A stretch of 64,000 nt of DNA from Planctomycetota bacterium (GTDB lineage Bacteria > Planctomycetota > UBA1135 > JACQFD01), in assembly GCA_016200225.1 (NCBI GenBank), contig JACQFD010000030.1:16436-80435 (forward strand), read 5' to 3'. Each line of letters begins with the position of its first letter. Position 1 is the stretch's first letter. Shown piece after piece: positions 27,669 through 36,672 of the stretch. The notes below the pieces were generated by a model. That model was not told the origin of the DNA. It ran no database searches and saw only the letters and a list, made by a program, of their open reading frames with translations. Both the position numbers and the translations under genes were made by a program.

Positions 27669-29303
27669 ATGTTGAAGAATAACCTACGCCGCCGATGGCT
27701 CCCTTCGGCGGCCGGCGTCGCCGCGTTTCTGTTGTTTCAGTCTCCGGCGGCCATGGCCGACCGGATTATTACAAAAAACGGCCGCGTGCTCGAGGGCACC
27801 GTCGAAGACAAGGACGAATCGACCTATCACATCAAACTCGCGACAGCGGAATTGGACATTCCGAAATCGATGGTGAAGGAAATTCTCGTCGAAGGCGACA
27901 TGTCCAAGTACAAGCCGAAGGACGATAAAGAAAAGGATATGCTCGAAAAGGGATTTGTAAGATATCAGAACCAGTGGATGCCGAAAGCCCAGTACGAGCA
28001 GTCGCTGAAGAAAGAAAAAGATAAAATAAAGAAACACCTCGACGAAGAGGCGAAGCATTTACAATTCGCCGACGGCTGGAAATTCGAAACCGCGCATTTT
28101 CAAATTCAAGGCAACTGCCCGAAGGAAAAACTCGACGATCTCGCGGCGCTGCTGGAGGAATATTATAAGTTTATGAATACGCAGATCGGCATGAAGGCGT
28201 CGGGGACGATTCAACGAAAGAAAATGGTCGTCAATGTCTATCGAGACGAGGAAGATTACTTAAAGTCCGGCGGCGCGCCGGGCGGAACGGCCGGCTATTT
28301 TTCGAACGAGCAGGAGACGCTGAACTTTTATTATGATTTCGAGGACGAGGGCTTCACTCGCCACGTCATGCTGCATGAAGGAACGCATTTATTGACGTAT
28401 TTATGCAATCCGAAATTCGAACCGCCGTCGTGGATCAACGAAGGCATGGCCGAATACTTCGGTTCGTCGAAAACGGGCGAGACCGGAAAACGAAAAATGG
28501 AGCCGGGACAGATTCTCGACAATCGATTGTTAGTATTACAGGAAATGGAAAAGGGAACGGCGGGCACGGGGAAGGACGCGAGCATCACCGACGCTTATGT
28601 TCCGCTCGATAAGTGGCTTTCGTTTTCGGCGAGCTACCACGAAGCGAGCGCGGCCAAAGCCAGTGTTTATCAAATGTACTCTTACTGGTGGGCGTTCTGC
28701 CACTTCATGTGCACCCACAAGACGTACGGCAAGAAGTTTTTTAGTTATTTCAAGGATTTGTACGCGTTGCAGGGATTCAAAACGAAGACCGGCTACGGCG
28801 GCAACGACACGGGCGGAGTCGCGTTCAAAGTCGAGCCCAAGGAATATACAGAAAAACTGATGCAGACCCTCGGCGTCAAAGATATCAAAAAACTCGACGA
28901 AGAATTCCGGACGTGGATCAAGGCGCAGGAGCCCGTCGGCGCGCGCGGTTATTTCTATGTCGGCCGCGATCTGTGCATGCAGCGCAAGTATGACGAAGCG
29001 CTCGTCAAACTCGATCAGGCCATCGCGAAAGGTTATGACACCGCGGATACGTATATTTATCGCTCGCGCTGCTGGCGCGGTAAGAATCAACGCGACAAAC
29101 AAGTCGAGGACTTACGCAAGGCGATTGTTAATAATCCCGTGGAGCCGACGTATCGTTCGGAACTCGCCAGCGCGCTGCGTTTCGACAAAGAGGGCCGGGC
29201 CGAAGCGATCCAACAAATAAAACTCGCGGTCGAACTCGATCCGCTCAATACGTGGTATCCGTTCATACTCAGCGAACTCGAGAAGAAAGACGACGACAAG
29301 TAA
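27669..29303 (+). CDS. Secreted DUF1570-like metallopeptidase with TPR tail
   Basis: 544 residues, with GGAG 6 bases before the ATG. Signal peptide to about residue 30 (LPSAAGVAAFLLFQSPAAMA). Residues 32-75 form a small beta domain (IITKNGRVLEGTVEDKDEST) like those that precede planctomycete secreted proteins. The catalytic region has H236-E-G-T-H240 and the downstream WINEGMAEYFG (E258). Residues ~420-540 are tetratricopeptide repeats (GYFYVGRDLCMQRKYDEALV, KLDQAIAKGYDTADTYIYRS). It shares domain type but little sequence with the preceding gene, so the pair may be ancient paralogues acting together. Confidence 0.82.
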   Translation: MLKNNLRRRWLPSAAGVAAFLLFQSPAAMADRIITKNGRVLEGTVEDKDESTYHIKLATAELDIPKSMVKEILVEGDMSKYKPKDDKEKDMLEKGFVRYQNQWMPKAQYEQSLKKEKDKIKKHLDEEAKHLQFADGWKFETAHFQIQGNCPKEKLDDLAALLEEYYKFMNTQIGMKASGTIQRKKMVVNVYRDEEDYLKSGGAPGGTAGYFSNEQETLNFYYDFEDEGFTRHVMLHEGTHLLTYLCNPKFEPPSWINEGMAEYFGSSKTGETGKRKMEPGQILDNRLLVLQEMEKGTAGTGKDASITDAYVPLDKWLSFSASYHEASAAKASVYQMYSYWWAFCHFMCTHKTYGKKFFSYFKDLYALQGFKTKTGYGGNDTGGVAFKVEPKEYTEKLMQTLGVKDIKKLDEEFRTWIKAQEPVGARGYFYVGRDLCMQRKYDEALVKLDQAIAKGYDTADTYIYRSRCWRGKNQRDKQVEDLRKAIVNNPVEPTYRSELASALRFDKEGRAEAIQQIKLAVELDPLNTWYPFILSELEKKDDDK

Positions 29304-29405
29304 ACCACAGGTGATTTCGTCCGCGTTTTCGGCATCGTTCTCCGCGCGGACGATCAAAAGGACTCTTTGCGTCCGCCCCCTCTGACCGATACATAGACGC
29401 AACCC

Positions 29406-30053
29406 ATGTTCGGCCAACGGATGTTGATTCCCGCTCTCGCGCTGTCGCTGCTCGGCGCTTCGTGCGCATCGACGCCGTGGCCGCGTGGCGGAGTCATGGT
29501 CCAAACGGAACACGGCGTCGAGCAGGGCGTTTCGACGCCCTACGGCGTTCTTTTTCTCGGTAAAACCGCGTCCGCCGGCCCCTGTGAAATTGTAACATTC
29601 TTCGGCGACGGCCCGAGCATCGAGTCGGGGCGTATTCGCAACATCAGCGACCAACTGTATCAAGTCGAAGTCGATCTGCGGATTCCGACGTCGGAAGTAT
29701 CGTTTACATATCCGTCGGAGGGCGACGACCTGATTCTCGGCGTGTCCGACGGTTCATCCACGCAATTTTACAATACGCGGATCGTTAACGATGCGACCGT
29801 GCGCGGCACGGCCGTCGAAATGCCGGGCGGGCTGACGATGCCCGCCGCCGCTGGCGCGCCGCTGTTTCGCCGCGAAGACGGCCGTTATCGCGTCGTGGGC
29901 CTCGTCAGCGGCGTCGCGCGCTATGAAACCGCGAACGGAAAACGCGAAGTATTAACCTATCTCGGACCGCGCGACCTCGTCCCCGCCGCGATGTTCGATC
30001 GCGAACGGCAGCGTCCGCGTCCGCAAGTGCATCGCGAAGATTCGATTCGGTAA
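29406..30053 (+). CDS. Exported degenerate trypsin-like protein
   Basis: 215 residues with a hydrophobic signal ending LLGASCAS; the lipobox is non-canonical (Gly at -3), so lipidation is uncertain. The C-terminal part reads AAGAPLFRREDGRYRVVGLVSGVARYE, which aligns in layout with the GNSGGPLF...VVGIVSG region of trypsin-like proteases, but the catalytic Ser position is replaced by Ala. No His-Asp pair is evident. It may be an inactive, binding-only protease fold. This is an inference from motif layout; it could also be an unrelated beta-barrel. Confidence 0.55.
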   Translation: MFGQRMLIPALALSLLGASCASTPWPRGGVMVQTEHGVEQGVSTPYGVLFLGKTASAGPCEIVTFFGDGPSIESGRIRNISDQLYQVEVDLRIPTSEVSFTYPSEGDDLILGVSDGSSTQFYNTRIVNDATVRGTAVEMPGGLTMPAAAGAPLFRREDGRYRVVGLVSGVARYETANGKREVLTYLGPRDLVPAAMFDRERQRPRPQVHREDSIR

Positions 30054-30118
30054 GTAGCGCCATTTCATTTCGCGCCGCGATCGTTTAGTTTTTGGGGCCA
30101 TCGCGGCCGCCGAACCGA

Positions 30119-30691
30119 TTGTTACTTCTGATCGATAATTACGATTCGTTTACATTTAATCTGCTCCACGCCGTCGCGGCGTTCGAATCCGACGTCCGCG
30201 TGGTTCGCAATGATCGGATTTCCGTCGACGACATCGAGCGCATGGCGCCCGAAATTTTAGTAATCTCGCCGGGGCCCGGCTCCCCCGCCTCTGCCGGCGT
30301 CAGCGTCGACGCGATCCGAGCATCGCTCGGCCGCCGCCCCGTTCTCGGCGTTTGCCTCGGTCACCAATCGCTCGGCGTCGCGCTTGGCGCGCGCGTGCGA
30401 CGCGCGCACGAGCTCGTCCACGGCAAGGCGCGGGCACTCGCGCACAACGGCGCGGGAATCTTTACAAATCTTCCGTCGCCGATCGACGTCGCCCGTTATC
30501 ACTCGCTCGTTCTCGATCCGCCGAGCCTGCCGCCCGAACTCGAAACGCTCGCGTGGTCGCAGGACGGCGAAATCATGGCTCTGTCGCATCGTAAACATTG
30601 CGCGTTCGGCGTACAGTTCCACCCGGAGTCGTTTCTAACAAAAAACGGCCGCGAATTGCTCGCGAATTTTTTCGAACTCGCGCGAAAATAG
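30119..30691 (+). CDS. Class I glutamine amidotransferase (TrpG/PabA type)
   Basis: The frame is open from 30092, but TTG 30119 gives the family-typical start LLLIDNYDSFTFNLLHAV (190 residues). The catalytic Cys is in PVLGVCLGHQSLG; His and Glu are in GVQFHPESFLT. The oxyanion region ISPGPGSP is intact. By family it supplies ammonia from glutamine to chorismate for anthranilate or aminodeoxychorismate synthesis. No synthase large subunit is adjacent, so which pathway it serves cannot be told. An ABC exporter gene follows after 18 bases. Confidence 0.85.
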   Translation: MLLLIDNYDSFTFNLLHAVAAFESDVRVVRNDRISVDDIERMAPEILVISPGPGSPASAGVSVDAIRASLGRRPVLGVCLGHQSLGVALGARVRRAHELVHGKARALAHNGAGIFTNLPSPIDVARYHSLVLDPPSLPPELETLAWSQDGEIMALSHRKHCAFGVQFHPESFLTKNGRELLANFFELARK

Positions 30692-30709
30692 TTACTATCG
30701 AATTTACCG

Positions 30710-31594
30710 ATGATCCGCATCGAGAAACTAACCAAAACTTTCGGCGCTTTTCGCGCGCTCGACGGCGTCACGTTCGAAGTCAAGAAAGGCGAGACGTTCG
30801 GCCTCGTCGGTCCGAACGGCGCCGGAAAAACGACATTGTTAAAGGCCCTCGTCAGCGTCGTGATTCCGACGTCGGGGAATTGTTATATATCCGATATCTG
30901 CGTGCAGCGCGATCCCGTGGCGGCGCTGCGACAGGCGACTTACCTGCCGGGAGACGGGCATTTTTATGAATTCATGACGGCGCGGTCGTTTATTCGATTC
31001 GCCGTCTCCGGATACGGCGATATTGATATTCCCTTTCGCGACGAAATGATCGATTTGTTTCATATTCCGCTCGATAAGAAAATCCGCGCGTTTTCTCACG
31101 GAATGAAACGCAAACTCGGCATCGTGCAGGCGCTCGCGCCGAGGACGCCCGTCGCGATTCTCGACGAACCCGAGGAGGGACTCGACCCGACGGCGCGCAT
31201 CCGTTTCGCGCAATGCGTCGAACGCTGCCGTGCGGCGGGCCGGACGATATTTTTATCATCGCACCAGCTCGACAGCGTCACGCAACTCTGCGGGCGCGTC
31301 GCGTTCATCGCCGCCGGAAAATTGTTAGATTGCGACAGCATGGAATCGATCCGCGCGCGCGCGAGCAAGCGCATCCGCGTGCGCCTGCGCAAGGGCGTCG
31401 ATCCGGCGTGTTTACAATTCGACGGCGTGGCCTCCGTCCTCCCCGCCGGGGAGAATTTCATCGTCACGGCGGCCGTCGACGAATTCGATATATTACAAAA
31501 ACTTTCGAGACTGCCGATCGACGGCCTCGAATTCCGGCAATTGCGCCTCGAGGATATTTATTCGGATCTATATCAAGTGGAGCGCGAATCGTGA
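30710..31594 (+). CDS. ABC transporter ATP-binding protein
   Basis: 294 residues with Walker A GPNGAGKTTLL, a modified signature FSHGMKRKLGIVQALA (usual LSGGMKRR), Walker B VAILDEPEEGLDP and the switch His in LSSHQLDSV. The layout is that of ABC-2 exporter ATPases. The stop overlaps the GTG start of the permease gene by four bases (GTGA), showing translational coupling. Substrate unknown. Confidence 0.92.
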   Translation: MIRIEKLTKTFGAFRALDGVTFEVKKGETFGLVGPNGAGKTTLLKALVSVVIPTSGNCYISDICVQRDPVAALRQATYLPGDGHFYEFMTARSFIRFAVSGYGDIDIPFRDEMIDLFHIPLDKKIRAFSHGMKRKLGIVQALAPRTPVAILDEPEEGLDPTARIRFAQCVERCRAAGRTIFLSSHQLDSVTQLCGRVAFIAAGKLLDCDSMESIRARASKRIRVRLRKGVDPACLQFDGVASVLPAGENFIVTAAVDEFDILQKLSRLPIDGLEFRQLRLEDIYSDLYQVERES

Positions 31595-32358
31595 TATTAA
31601 GAAAATGCATTCGCGACGTATTTTGGAAGTCCGTGACTTTCGCGGCGTTGCTCGAGGTCCACATGATCCTTGTGGTCCTTTATTTTCCGGATTTCGAGCG
31701 CAACGCGTCGAATATAAAGAAAGCGATTCCCAGCGAATTTTTCAAACAATTCGTCGATCTGGCGTTGACGCGCGGATATGACAGTTACATAGGATTTCAA
31801 CATTTCGCGAAAGCGATCGCGACGTTCGGCACGTTCGCGGCGATTTTCATGGCGAATTCGGCCGTCGCCGGCGAAGTGCACGACCGCACGGCCGAATTCT
31901 TGTTTTCGCGGCCGTGGTCGCGCACGCGCATTCTCGCGACAAAATATCTGACGGGCGCGCTTTTCTTAATATTACCGGTCTGGATCGTGTCGCCCACCGC
32001 GATTCCTCTCGCCCGTCTGATCGACGAACCGGTCGCGATCGCTCCCATTTTCCTCCAGACGATTCACAGTTCGGTTTTCATGATATTATTATATTCCATG
32101 ACGTTCGTGATTTCGTCGTGGAGTTCGAACGCCATGTCGGTCGCGTTCGGCGCGCTCGGAATCGCGCTGCTCGAATTCGTATTATTAATTATCCAAGGCG
32201 TCTCGCACTCGTCGATATATAAACTTTCCGACATGGGCGTTTCCCTCGAAATCATGCGAACGGAACGGCTTCCTTTCGTTCTCGAGGTCTCCATGGCCGG
32301 GAGTTGCGCCGCGCTATTCGCGATTTCGCTCGCGATTTTCAAGCGGCGCGATTTCTAA
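31591..32358 (+). CDS. ABC-2 type permease
   Basis: I place the start at GTG 31591, overlapping the ATPase stop by four bases; the long frame upstream of it is in the ATPase gene region and not coding. The 255-residue protein (VILRKCIRDVFWKSVTFAALL...) has about six membrane helices and a segment VAGEVHDRTAEFLFSRPWSRTRILATKYL typical of ABC-2 permeases that recognise an ATPase. It forms an exporter with the preceding gene. No substrate gene is nearby. Confidence 0.85.
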   Translation: MILRKCIRDVFWKSVTFAALLEVHMILVVLYFPDFERNASNIKKAIPSEFFKQFVDLALTRGYDSYIGFQHFAKAIATFGTFAAIFMANSAVAGEVHDRTAEFLFSRPWSRTRILATKYLTGALFLILPVWIVSPTAIPLARLIDEPVAIAPIFLQTIHSSVFMILLYSMTFVISSWSSNAMSVAFGALGIALLEFVLLIIQGVSHSSIYKLSDMGVSLEIMRTERLPFVLEVSMAGSCAALFAISLAIFKRRDF

Positions 32359-32365
32359 TTCCGGT

Positions 32366-32395
32366 CAAAAAAAAACCGCCGGCAAACGCCGGCGG
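32366..32395 (-). terminator. Intrinsic terminator for the divergent pseudopilin gene
   Basis: CCGCCGGC (32376-32383) and GCCGGCGG (32388-32395) form a perfect 8-bp stem around AAAC. On the plus strand an A9 run (32367-32375) precedes it, which is a U9 tract on the minus strand, so it terminates the minus-strand pseudopilin gene 22 bases after its stop. It also lies just past the ABC permease stop. Confidence 0.88.
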
Positions 32396-32416
32396 CGCGA
32401 TCCGAGAATTGTAATT

Positions 32417-32992
32417 TTAAAGTCTGCGCGTGACGATCTGAACCGTGTCGTCGCCGCCCGCTTCGCCGTCGCACATCTGCGTCGTGCTCGTGTCGAGAAC
32501 GCCGTTCTCGCCGACGCAGATTAATACAATTCCACCCGCCGCGCCCATCGAACCCGCGCGGCCATAATAAAATATCTGATAGGCGCGGCCCCACGGGTCG
32601 ACCAATCCGCGCGCGGTGGCGCCGCTGACGATCGCGATCTGCCACGCGGCCGCGCCGGGCGCGCGGACGCCCGTATTCAGATACGGTCCCGCCCAGCCTT
32701 TATAATTAAATGTATTTGTGAATAAACACGGGTATCCCGTCAACGGACCCGAGGAGGTCGTCGACGCGTTAAATGCCGCGCCCGTCGTGGGCCATTGTCC
32801 CGTGTGGGAATAGAAATGTGTAAACGCATCGGATGTCGCCTTCATATCCGTGCCGGCCCGCGCGGACCGCGCCTTGGACAACTCGTTGCTGACAATTGGA
32901 ACGAGAACTCCCGCGAGCAGCACGAGGATCGTTACGACAACGACGACCTCGACGAGCGTGAAACCACGGCGGAGTTGAATGGACTTTTTCAT
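32417..32992 (-). CDS. Type II secretion pseudopilin, GspG-like
   Basis: Start at ATG 32992 (MKKSIQLRRGFTLVEV) follows the prepilin peptidase rule: basic leader, cleavage after Gly before FTLVEV, Glu at +5, then a hydrophobic helix. The mature domain has the GspG features DPWGRAYQIFYYGRA and a closing SMGAAGGIVLICVGENG. It is encoded divergently from the secretion operon, with its own terminator. It could serve as a major pseudopilin expressed separately from the operon. Confidence 0.85.
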   Translation of the reverse strand: MKKSIQLRRGFTLVEVVVVVTILVLLAGVLVPIVSNELSKARSARAGTDMKATSDAFTHFYSHTGQWPTTGAAFNASTTSSGPLTGYPCLFTNTFNYKGWAGPYLNTGVRAPGAAAWQIAIVSGATARGLVDPWGRAYQIFYYGRAGSMGAAGGIVLICVGENGVLDTSTTQMCDGEAGGDDTVQIVTRRL

Positions 32993-33228
32993 AACATCCT
33001 GTTTTAGTAACAATGTAACGAACGCCCGGATTTACGAAAATGCGGGCTATCATTGGAGCCTTTCGTGAAGCTCGACCCCCCAACTTGAGATTTCTCCAAC
33101 GGACGGTGACGCGGTCATTTTTTCCGGTCCATGGACAGAAGGCGCCGCGGCGACCCAAACCTCAAGCAGGGTCCCCGATCTGCCGAACCTGAGGCGGACG
33201 GAATGATCGAAAGTCGTACGGAGGGTCC

Positions 33229-33756
33229 ATGCGGATTTTTATTAAAAAACAACCATTGGGATTTTCATTGCTGGAGGTCGTCCTCGTGATGGCCGTTTTC
33301 ATCGGCGCCGCGGGCGTGGTGCTGCCGCTTCTATACGCGGAAATGCAAGATTCCAAAATCACGCGCGCCATCGACGACACGAGTCGGATCGCGCAGGCGA
33401 TTTCACAATCGGCGCGCGCGACGGGCGCGATGCCCGGCGAAGACGAACCGAACATGCCGTGCGCCGCTTTATTATCATCCGGAACGCGGCCGGGCGGACT
33501 TCCGCTCGGAAGAAATCTAAATCTATTTACAATATTAAGTAAATCCGCGGCGGGCGCCGAATCGCAGCCCGCGCAAGGTCCGTATCTCGGCGACGTGGGC
33601 GCCGATCCGTTCAACCGGGCGTATGTCGTGCTCGTGCCCGCGAAAGGAAGTCCCGACCACTGTTGGGTGCTCTGCGCCGGGCGCGATGGAATCATTCAAA
33701 CTACAGAAAAAGACTCGACGTTGCGCGGCGACGATATCGGCGTATGCCTTCGATGA
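33229..33756 (+). CDS. Type II secretion pseudopilin-like protein
   Basis: 175 residues with the prepilin signal LGFSLLEVVLVMAVFIGAAGVVLPLL (cleavage after Gly, Glu at +5). The globular part carries GADPFNRAYVVLVP and HCWVLCAGRDGIIQTTE, resembling GspG-type ends. First gene of the secretion operon, 61 bases before gspE. A pair of Cys (HCWVLC) may form a disulfide in the periplasm. Confidence 0.8.
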   Translation: MRIFIKKQPLGFSLLEVVLVMAVFIGAAGVVLPLLYAEMQDSKITRAIDDTSRIAQAISQSARATGAMPGEDEPNMPCAALLSSGTRPGGLPLGRNLNLFTILSKSAAGAESQPAQGPYLGDVGADPFNRAYVVLVPAKGSPDHCWVLCAGRDGIIQTTEKDSTLRGDDIGVCLR

Positions 33757-33817
33757 AACGACGCGAATTATAATATATTAATTTGAGAACATTTTTGTTA
33801 TCAGCCGTGAATCCATC

Positions 33818-35479
33818 ATGATCCCCGCCTCCCCCGCCGCAGCCGAAGAAAAACGACTGCCGATCGGCGAGCGCCTCGTCCAGTCGGGGAGAATCACGCG
33901 CGCACAATTACAAATGGCGCTCTCGGAGCACCAGCGCACGCGCGAGCCGATCGGTAAAGTTCTCATTTCGCTCGGACTTGTCACCCAGGATCAGTTAAAT
34001 GCGCTCGTTTTCGAAGACGCGCACATCGAGCGTGTGCAATTACGCGAGCGGCGCATCGACCGAACCCTCGTCGACGGCGTCGATTTACAACAATTACGCG
34101 AATGGACGGCGGTGCCGATTTCGCGCGAAGGCGACTGCTGGACGATCGCCGTGGCCGATCCTTCCGACATTCTCGTGGCCGATGCGCTGTCGGGCATCTT
34201 TCAAGGCTCGCGCCATATTGTAGGAGCCACGCGTTCGGAAATTCTGGAGACGCTGCGCGACCTCGCGGCGCAACCGGATGGCGCGGGCGCGCCCACCGAT
34301 AGTACCAATGACGCGATTGTATCGTTAAATAACATCATGTCGGAGGCGCTCGCGCGCCGCGCGACCGATATTCATATTGAGCCCGAGGAGAAACTGACGC
34401 GCGTCCGCTATCGCGTCGACGGCGTTCTCGTTGCGGGACCCACGTATTCGATCAACGCCGCGAACTCCATCGTTTCGCGCCTGAAAATCGTTTCGTCTTT
34501 GGATATATCTATTAAAAGGATGCCGCAGGACGGACGTTATAGATACAACGGAAATTCGGGCGCGATCGACTGCCGCGTTTCTACAATTCCGACCATTCAC
34601 GGCGAAAACGCGGTCGTGCGCCTGCTCGACGGATCGCACGGGACACCGAGGCTCGCCGAACTACAATTCGGACCGGAGATCGAATCGACGCTGCGCGCGG
34701 CGGCCGCGAAGCCGCACGGAATTGTATATGTCGTCGGCGCGACGGGCTCCGGCAAGACGACGACATTATATGCATTGCTCGGATCCATCGACGCAATGCA
34801 AAGAAAAGTCTGTACCGTCGAAGATCCCGTCGAATACCGGCTGCCGCTCGCGCGCCAGACGCAGGTGCAGCCCGAGATCGGTTTCGATTTCGCGACGGCC
34901 CTTCGATCGTTATTAAGACAGGATCCCGACGTCGTGCTCGTCGGCGAAACGCGCGACTCCGAAACGGCGCAAATCGGACTGCGCGCGGCGCTCACGGGCC
35001 ACCTCGTTTTTAGCACACTTCACGCGAATCGCGCCGCGGGCGGCGCCGCGCGATTGATAGAAATGGGCGTCGATTCGTGTCTTCTCGCGTCGTCGCTCAC
35101 GGGAATTCTCGCGCAGACGCTCGTCCGGCGCGTCTGCGGCTATTGTAAAGAATCCAAGCGGCCGGGGCCGGACGCCATTGGATTCTTTACATCGCAACAG
35201 ATCTCCGCGCCCGCGGAAATTGTATATGGCGCCGGGTGCGAACGTTGCAATTTCATGGGCTACCTCGGCCGGCGCGCGGTCGCCGAATTGTTAATTCCAA
35301 ACCGCCAGATCGCCGCAGCGATTCAATCGAAAGCGAGCGCGGTCGAAATTTATGAACTCGCTCTCGCGAACGGGCTCGTCCCGATCGAGCGCGTCGCGGC
35401 CGCGCACGCCGCCGACGGCGCCACGACGGTCGAGGAGGCCGCGCGCGTGAGCGGCTACGCGCTCGGCGGAAATTCGTGA
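33818..35479 (+). CDS. gspE: Type II secretion/pilus assembly ATPase GspE/PilB
   Basis: 553 residues. An N-terminal MshEN-like region (RLVQSGRITRAQLQMALSEH, IGKVLISLGLVTQDQLNALV) precedes the ATPase core with Walker A VGATGSGKTTTLYALLG, the Asp and His boxes (VEDPVEYR, LRSLLRQDPDVVLVGETRD, GHLVFSTLHANRA) and a C-terminal tetracysteine zinc motif (CGYCKES with CERCNF) as in GspE and PilB. It powers pseudopilus assembly at the inner membrane. It overlaps gspF by four bases. Confidence 0.93.
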   Translation: MIPASPAAAEEKRLPIGERLVQSGRITRAQLQMALSEHQRTREPIGKVLISLGLVTQDQLNALVFEDAHIERVQLRERRIDRTLVDGVDLQQLREWTAVPISREGDCWTIAVADPSDILVADALSGIFQGSRHIVGATRSEILETLRDLAAQPDGAGAPTDSTNDAIVSLNNIMSEALARRATDIHIEPEEKLTRVRYRVDGVLVAGPTYSINAANSIVSRLKIVSSLDISIKRMPQDGRYRYNGNSGAIDCRVSTIPTIHGENAVVRLLDGSHGTPRLAELQFGPEIESTLRAAAAKPHGIVYVVGATGSGKTTTLYALLGSIDAMQRKVCTVEDPVEYRLPLARQTQVQPEIGFDFATALRSLLRQDPDVVLVGETRDSETAQIGLRAALTGHLVFSTLHANRAAGGAARLIEMGVDSCLLASSLTGILAQTLVRRVCGYCKESKRPGPDAIGFFTSQQISAPAEIVYGAGCERCNFMGYLGRRAVAELLIPNRQIAAAIQSKASAVEIYELALANGLVPIERVAAAHAADGATTVEEAARVSGYALGGNS

Positions 35480-36672
35480 GCGAGATTCGTTATATTGCAA
35501 AATTACAAAACGGCGCGGTCGTCGAGGGATCGGCGGCCGTCGCGAGCGTCGAAATATTAAAAACCAGGCTCGCCGAGTGCGGCGCCGAATTTATTAAAAT
35601 TAAAGAATCCCGAGGATTCTTCCACGCGCGCCGGCGCGCCATGAATGCAAACGACGCCGCCGGATTCGCGCGCGATCTCGCGACCATTCTTTCGAGCGGC
35701 GTTCCGCTCGGCGACGGCCTGCGCGCGCTGTCGTTGCATACTACTGAAAAGCGCCGCCGCCTTTTTATGGGTATCGAGGGCGACGTCGAGGCGGGCAACA
35801 GCCTCGCGGACGCGCTCGACGCCCGCGCCGGAATCTTTACAACAGAATTCGTCTCCGCGGTGCGCGCCGGAGAAAAATCCGGCTCGCTCGACCAGACGCT
35901 GCCGCGGCTCGCGTCGAATCTCGAATGGCGCGCCGAAATGCACGCGCAAATCCGGCAGGCCGTCGCGTATCCATTAATATTAATTATGATGGCATTCGGG
36001 CTGATCGCGCTCGTCGCTTTGTATCTCGTGCCGCGCCTCGCCGAACCGTTAAAACACCTGGGCGGCGAGCTGCCGTGGATCACGCGCGTCGTCCTCGGCG
36101 CGACGGAATTCGCGCAAAATTATTATATCCATTGCATCGCGGCGGCCGCCGCCGCGATCGGACTATTCATACTTCTCCGAAGGACAATCCGCGGCCGGCT
36201 CGCGATCGACCGCGCGTTGCTAAATATTCCCGTCGCCGGATCGTTATTTATCAAAACCGCGGGCGCCGATTTCGCGTCCTCGCTCGGCACGCATTACAAA
36301 GCCGGCCTCCCGTTGAACGAATCGCTCGCGCTCCTCGAAAATTCGTGCGGCAACCGCGTGATTGGAATTCGTTTCGGTAAAGTGCGGGAAGCGGTGGTTC
36401 AGGGCGGCGGCCTCGCGGAAGCCGCGATTCGTTATTTACAATTTCCGCCGCTGGTCGGGCAATTATTAATTATCGGCGAAAAAACCGGCACGCTCGAGCA
36501 GTCGCTCGAGCGCATTACAAAACAACTGGAGGCCGAGGCGCGCGCCGCCGCCAAACGCCTCGTGGCCGTCGCGGAACCGGCGGCGATCGTGATCGCGGGA
36601 GCCGGAGTCGGCACGGCGATTTTCGCGGCGATTTTACCCATCTTGCGCATGGTCGAGGCCGTCAAGCGATGA
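35476..36672 (+). CDS. gspF: Inner-membrane platform protein GspF/PilC
   Basis: 398 residues with the two repeated GspF cytoplasmic domains (ATILSSGVPLGDGLRAL and SLGTHYKAGLPLNESLALLE) and three predicted membrane helices (YPLILIMMAFGLIALVALYL, YIHCIAAAAAAIGLFI, and a C-terminal one). It anchors the assembly ATPase. Overlaps of four bases at both ends couple it to gspE and the next pseudopilin. Confidence 0.92.
   Translation: MSEIRYIAKLQNGAVVEGSAAVASVEILKTRLAECGAEFIKIKESRGFFHARRRAMNANDAAGFARDLATILSSGVPLGDGLRALSLHTTEKRRRLFMGIEGDVEAGNSLADALDARAGIFTTEFVSAVRAGEKSGSLDQTLPRLASNLEWRAEMHAQIRQAVAYPLILIMMAFGLIALVALYLVPRLAEPLKHLGGELPWITRVVLGATEFAQNYYIHCIAAAAAAIGLFILLRRTIRGRLAIDRALLNIPVAGSLFIKTAGADFASSLGTHYKAGLPLNESLALLENSCGNRVIGIRFGKVREAVVQGGGLAEAAIRYLQFPPLVGQLLIIGEKTGTLEQSLERITKQLEAEARAAAKRLVAVAEPAAIVIAGAGVGTAIFAAILPILRMVEAVKR

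Noticed and set aside
31213..31590. Long N-terminal extension of the ABC permease
   Set aside because: It lies in the ATPase gene in another frame and is Arg-rich noise; GTG 31591 with a GTGA overlap is the natural start.
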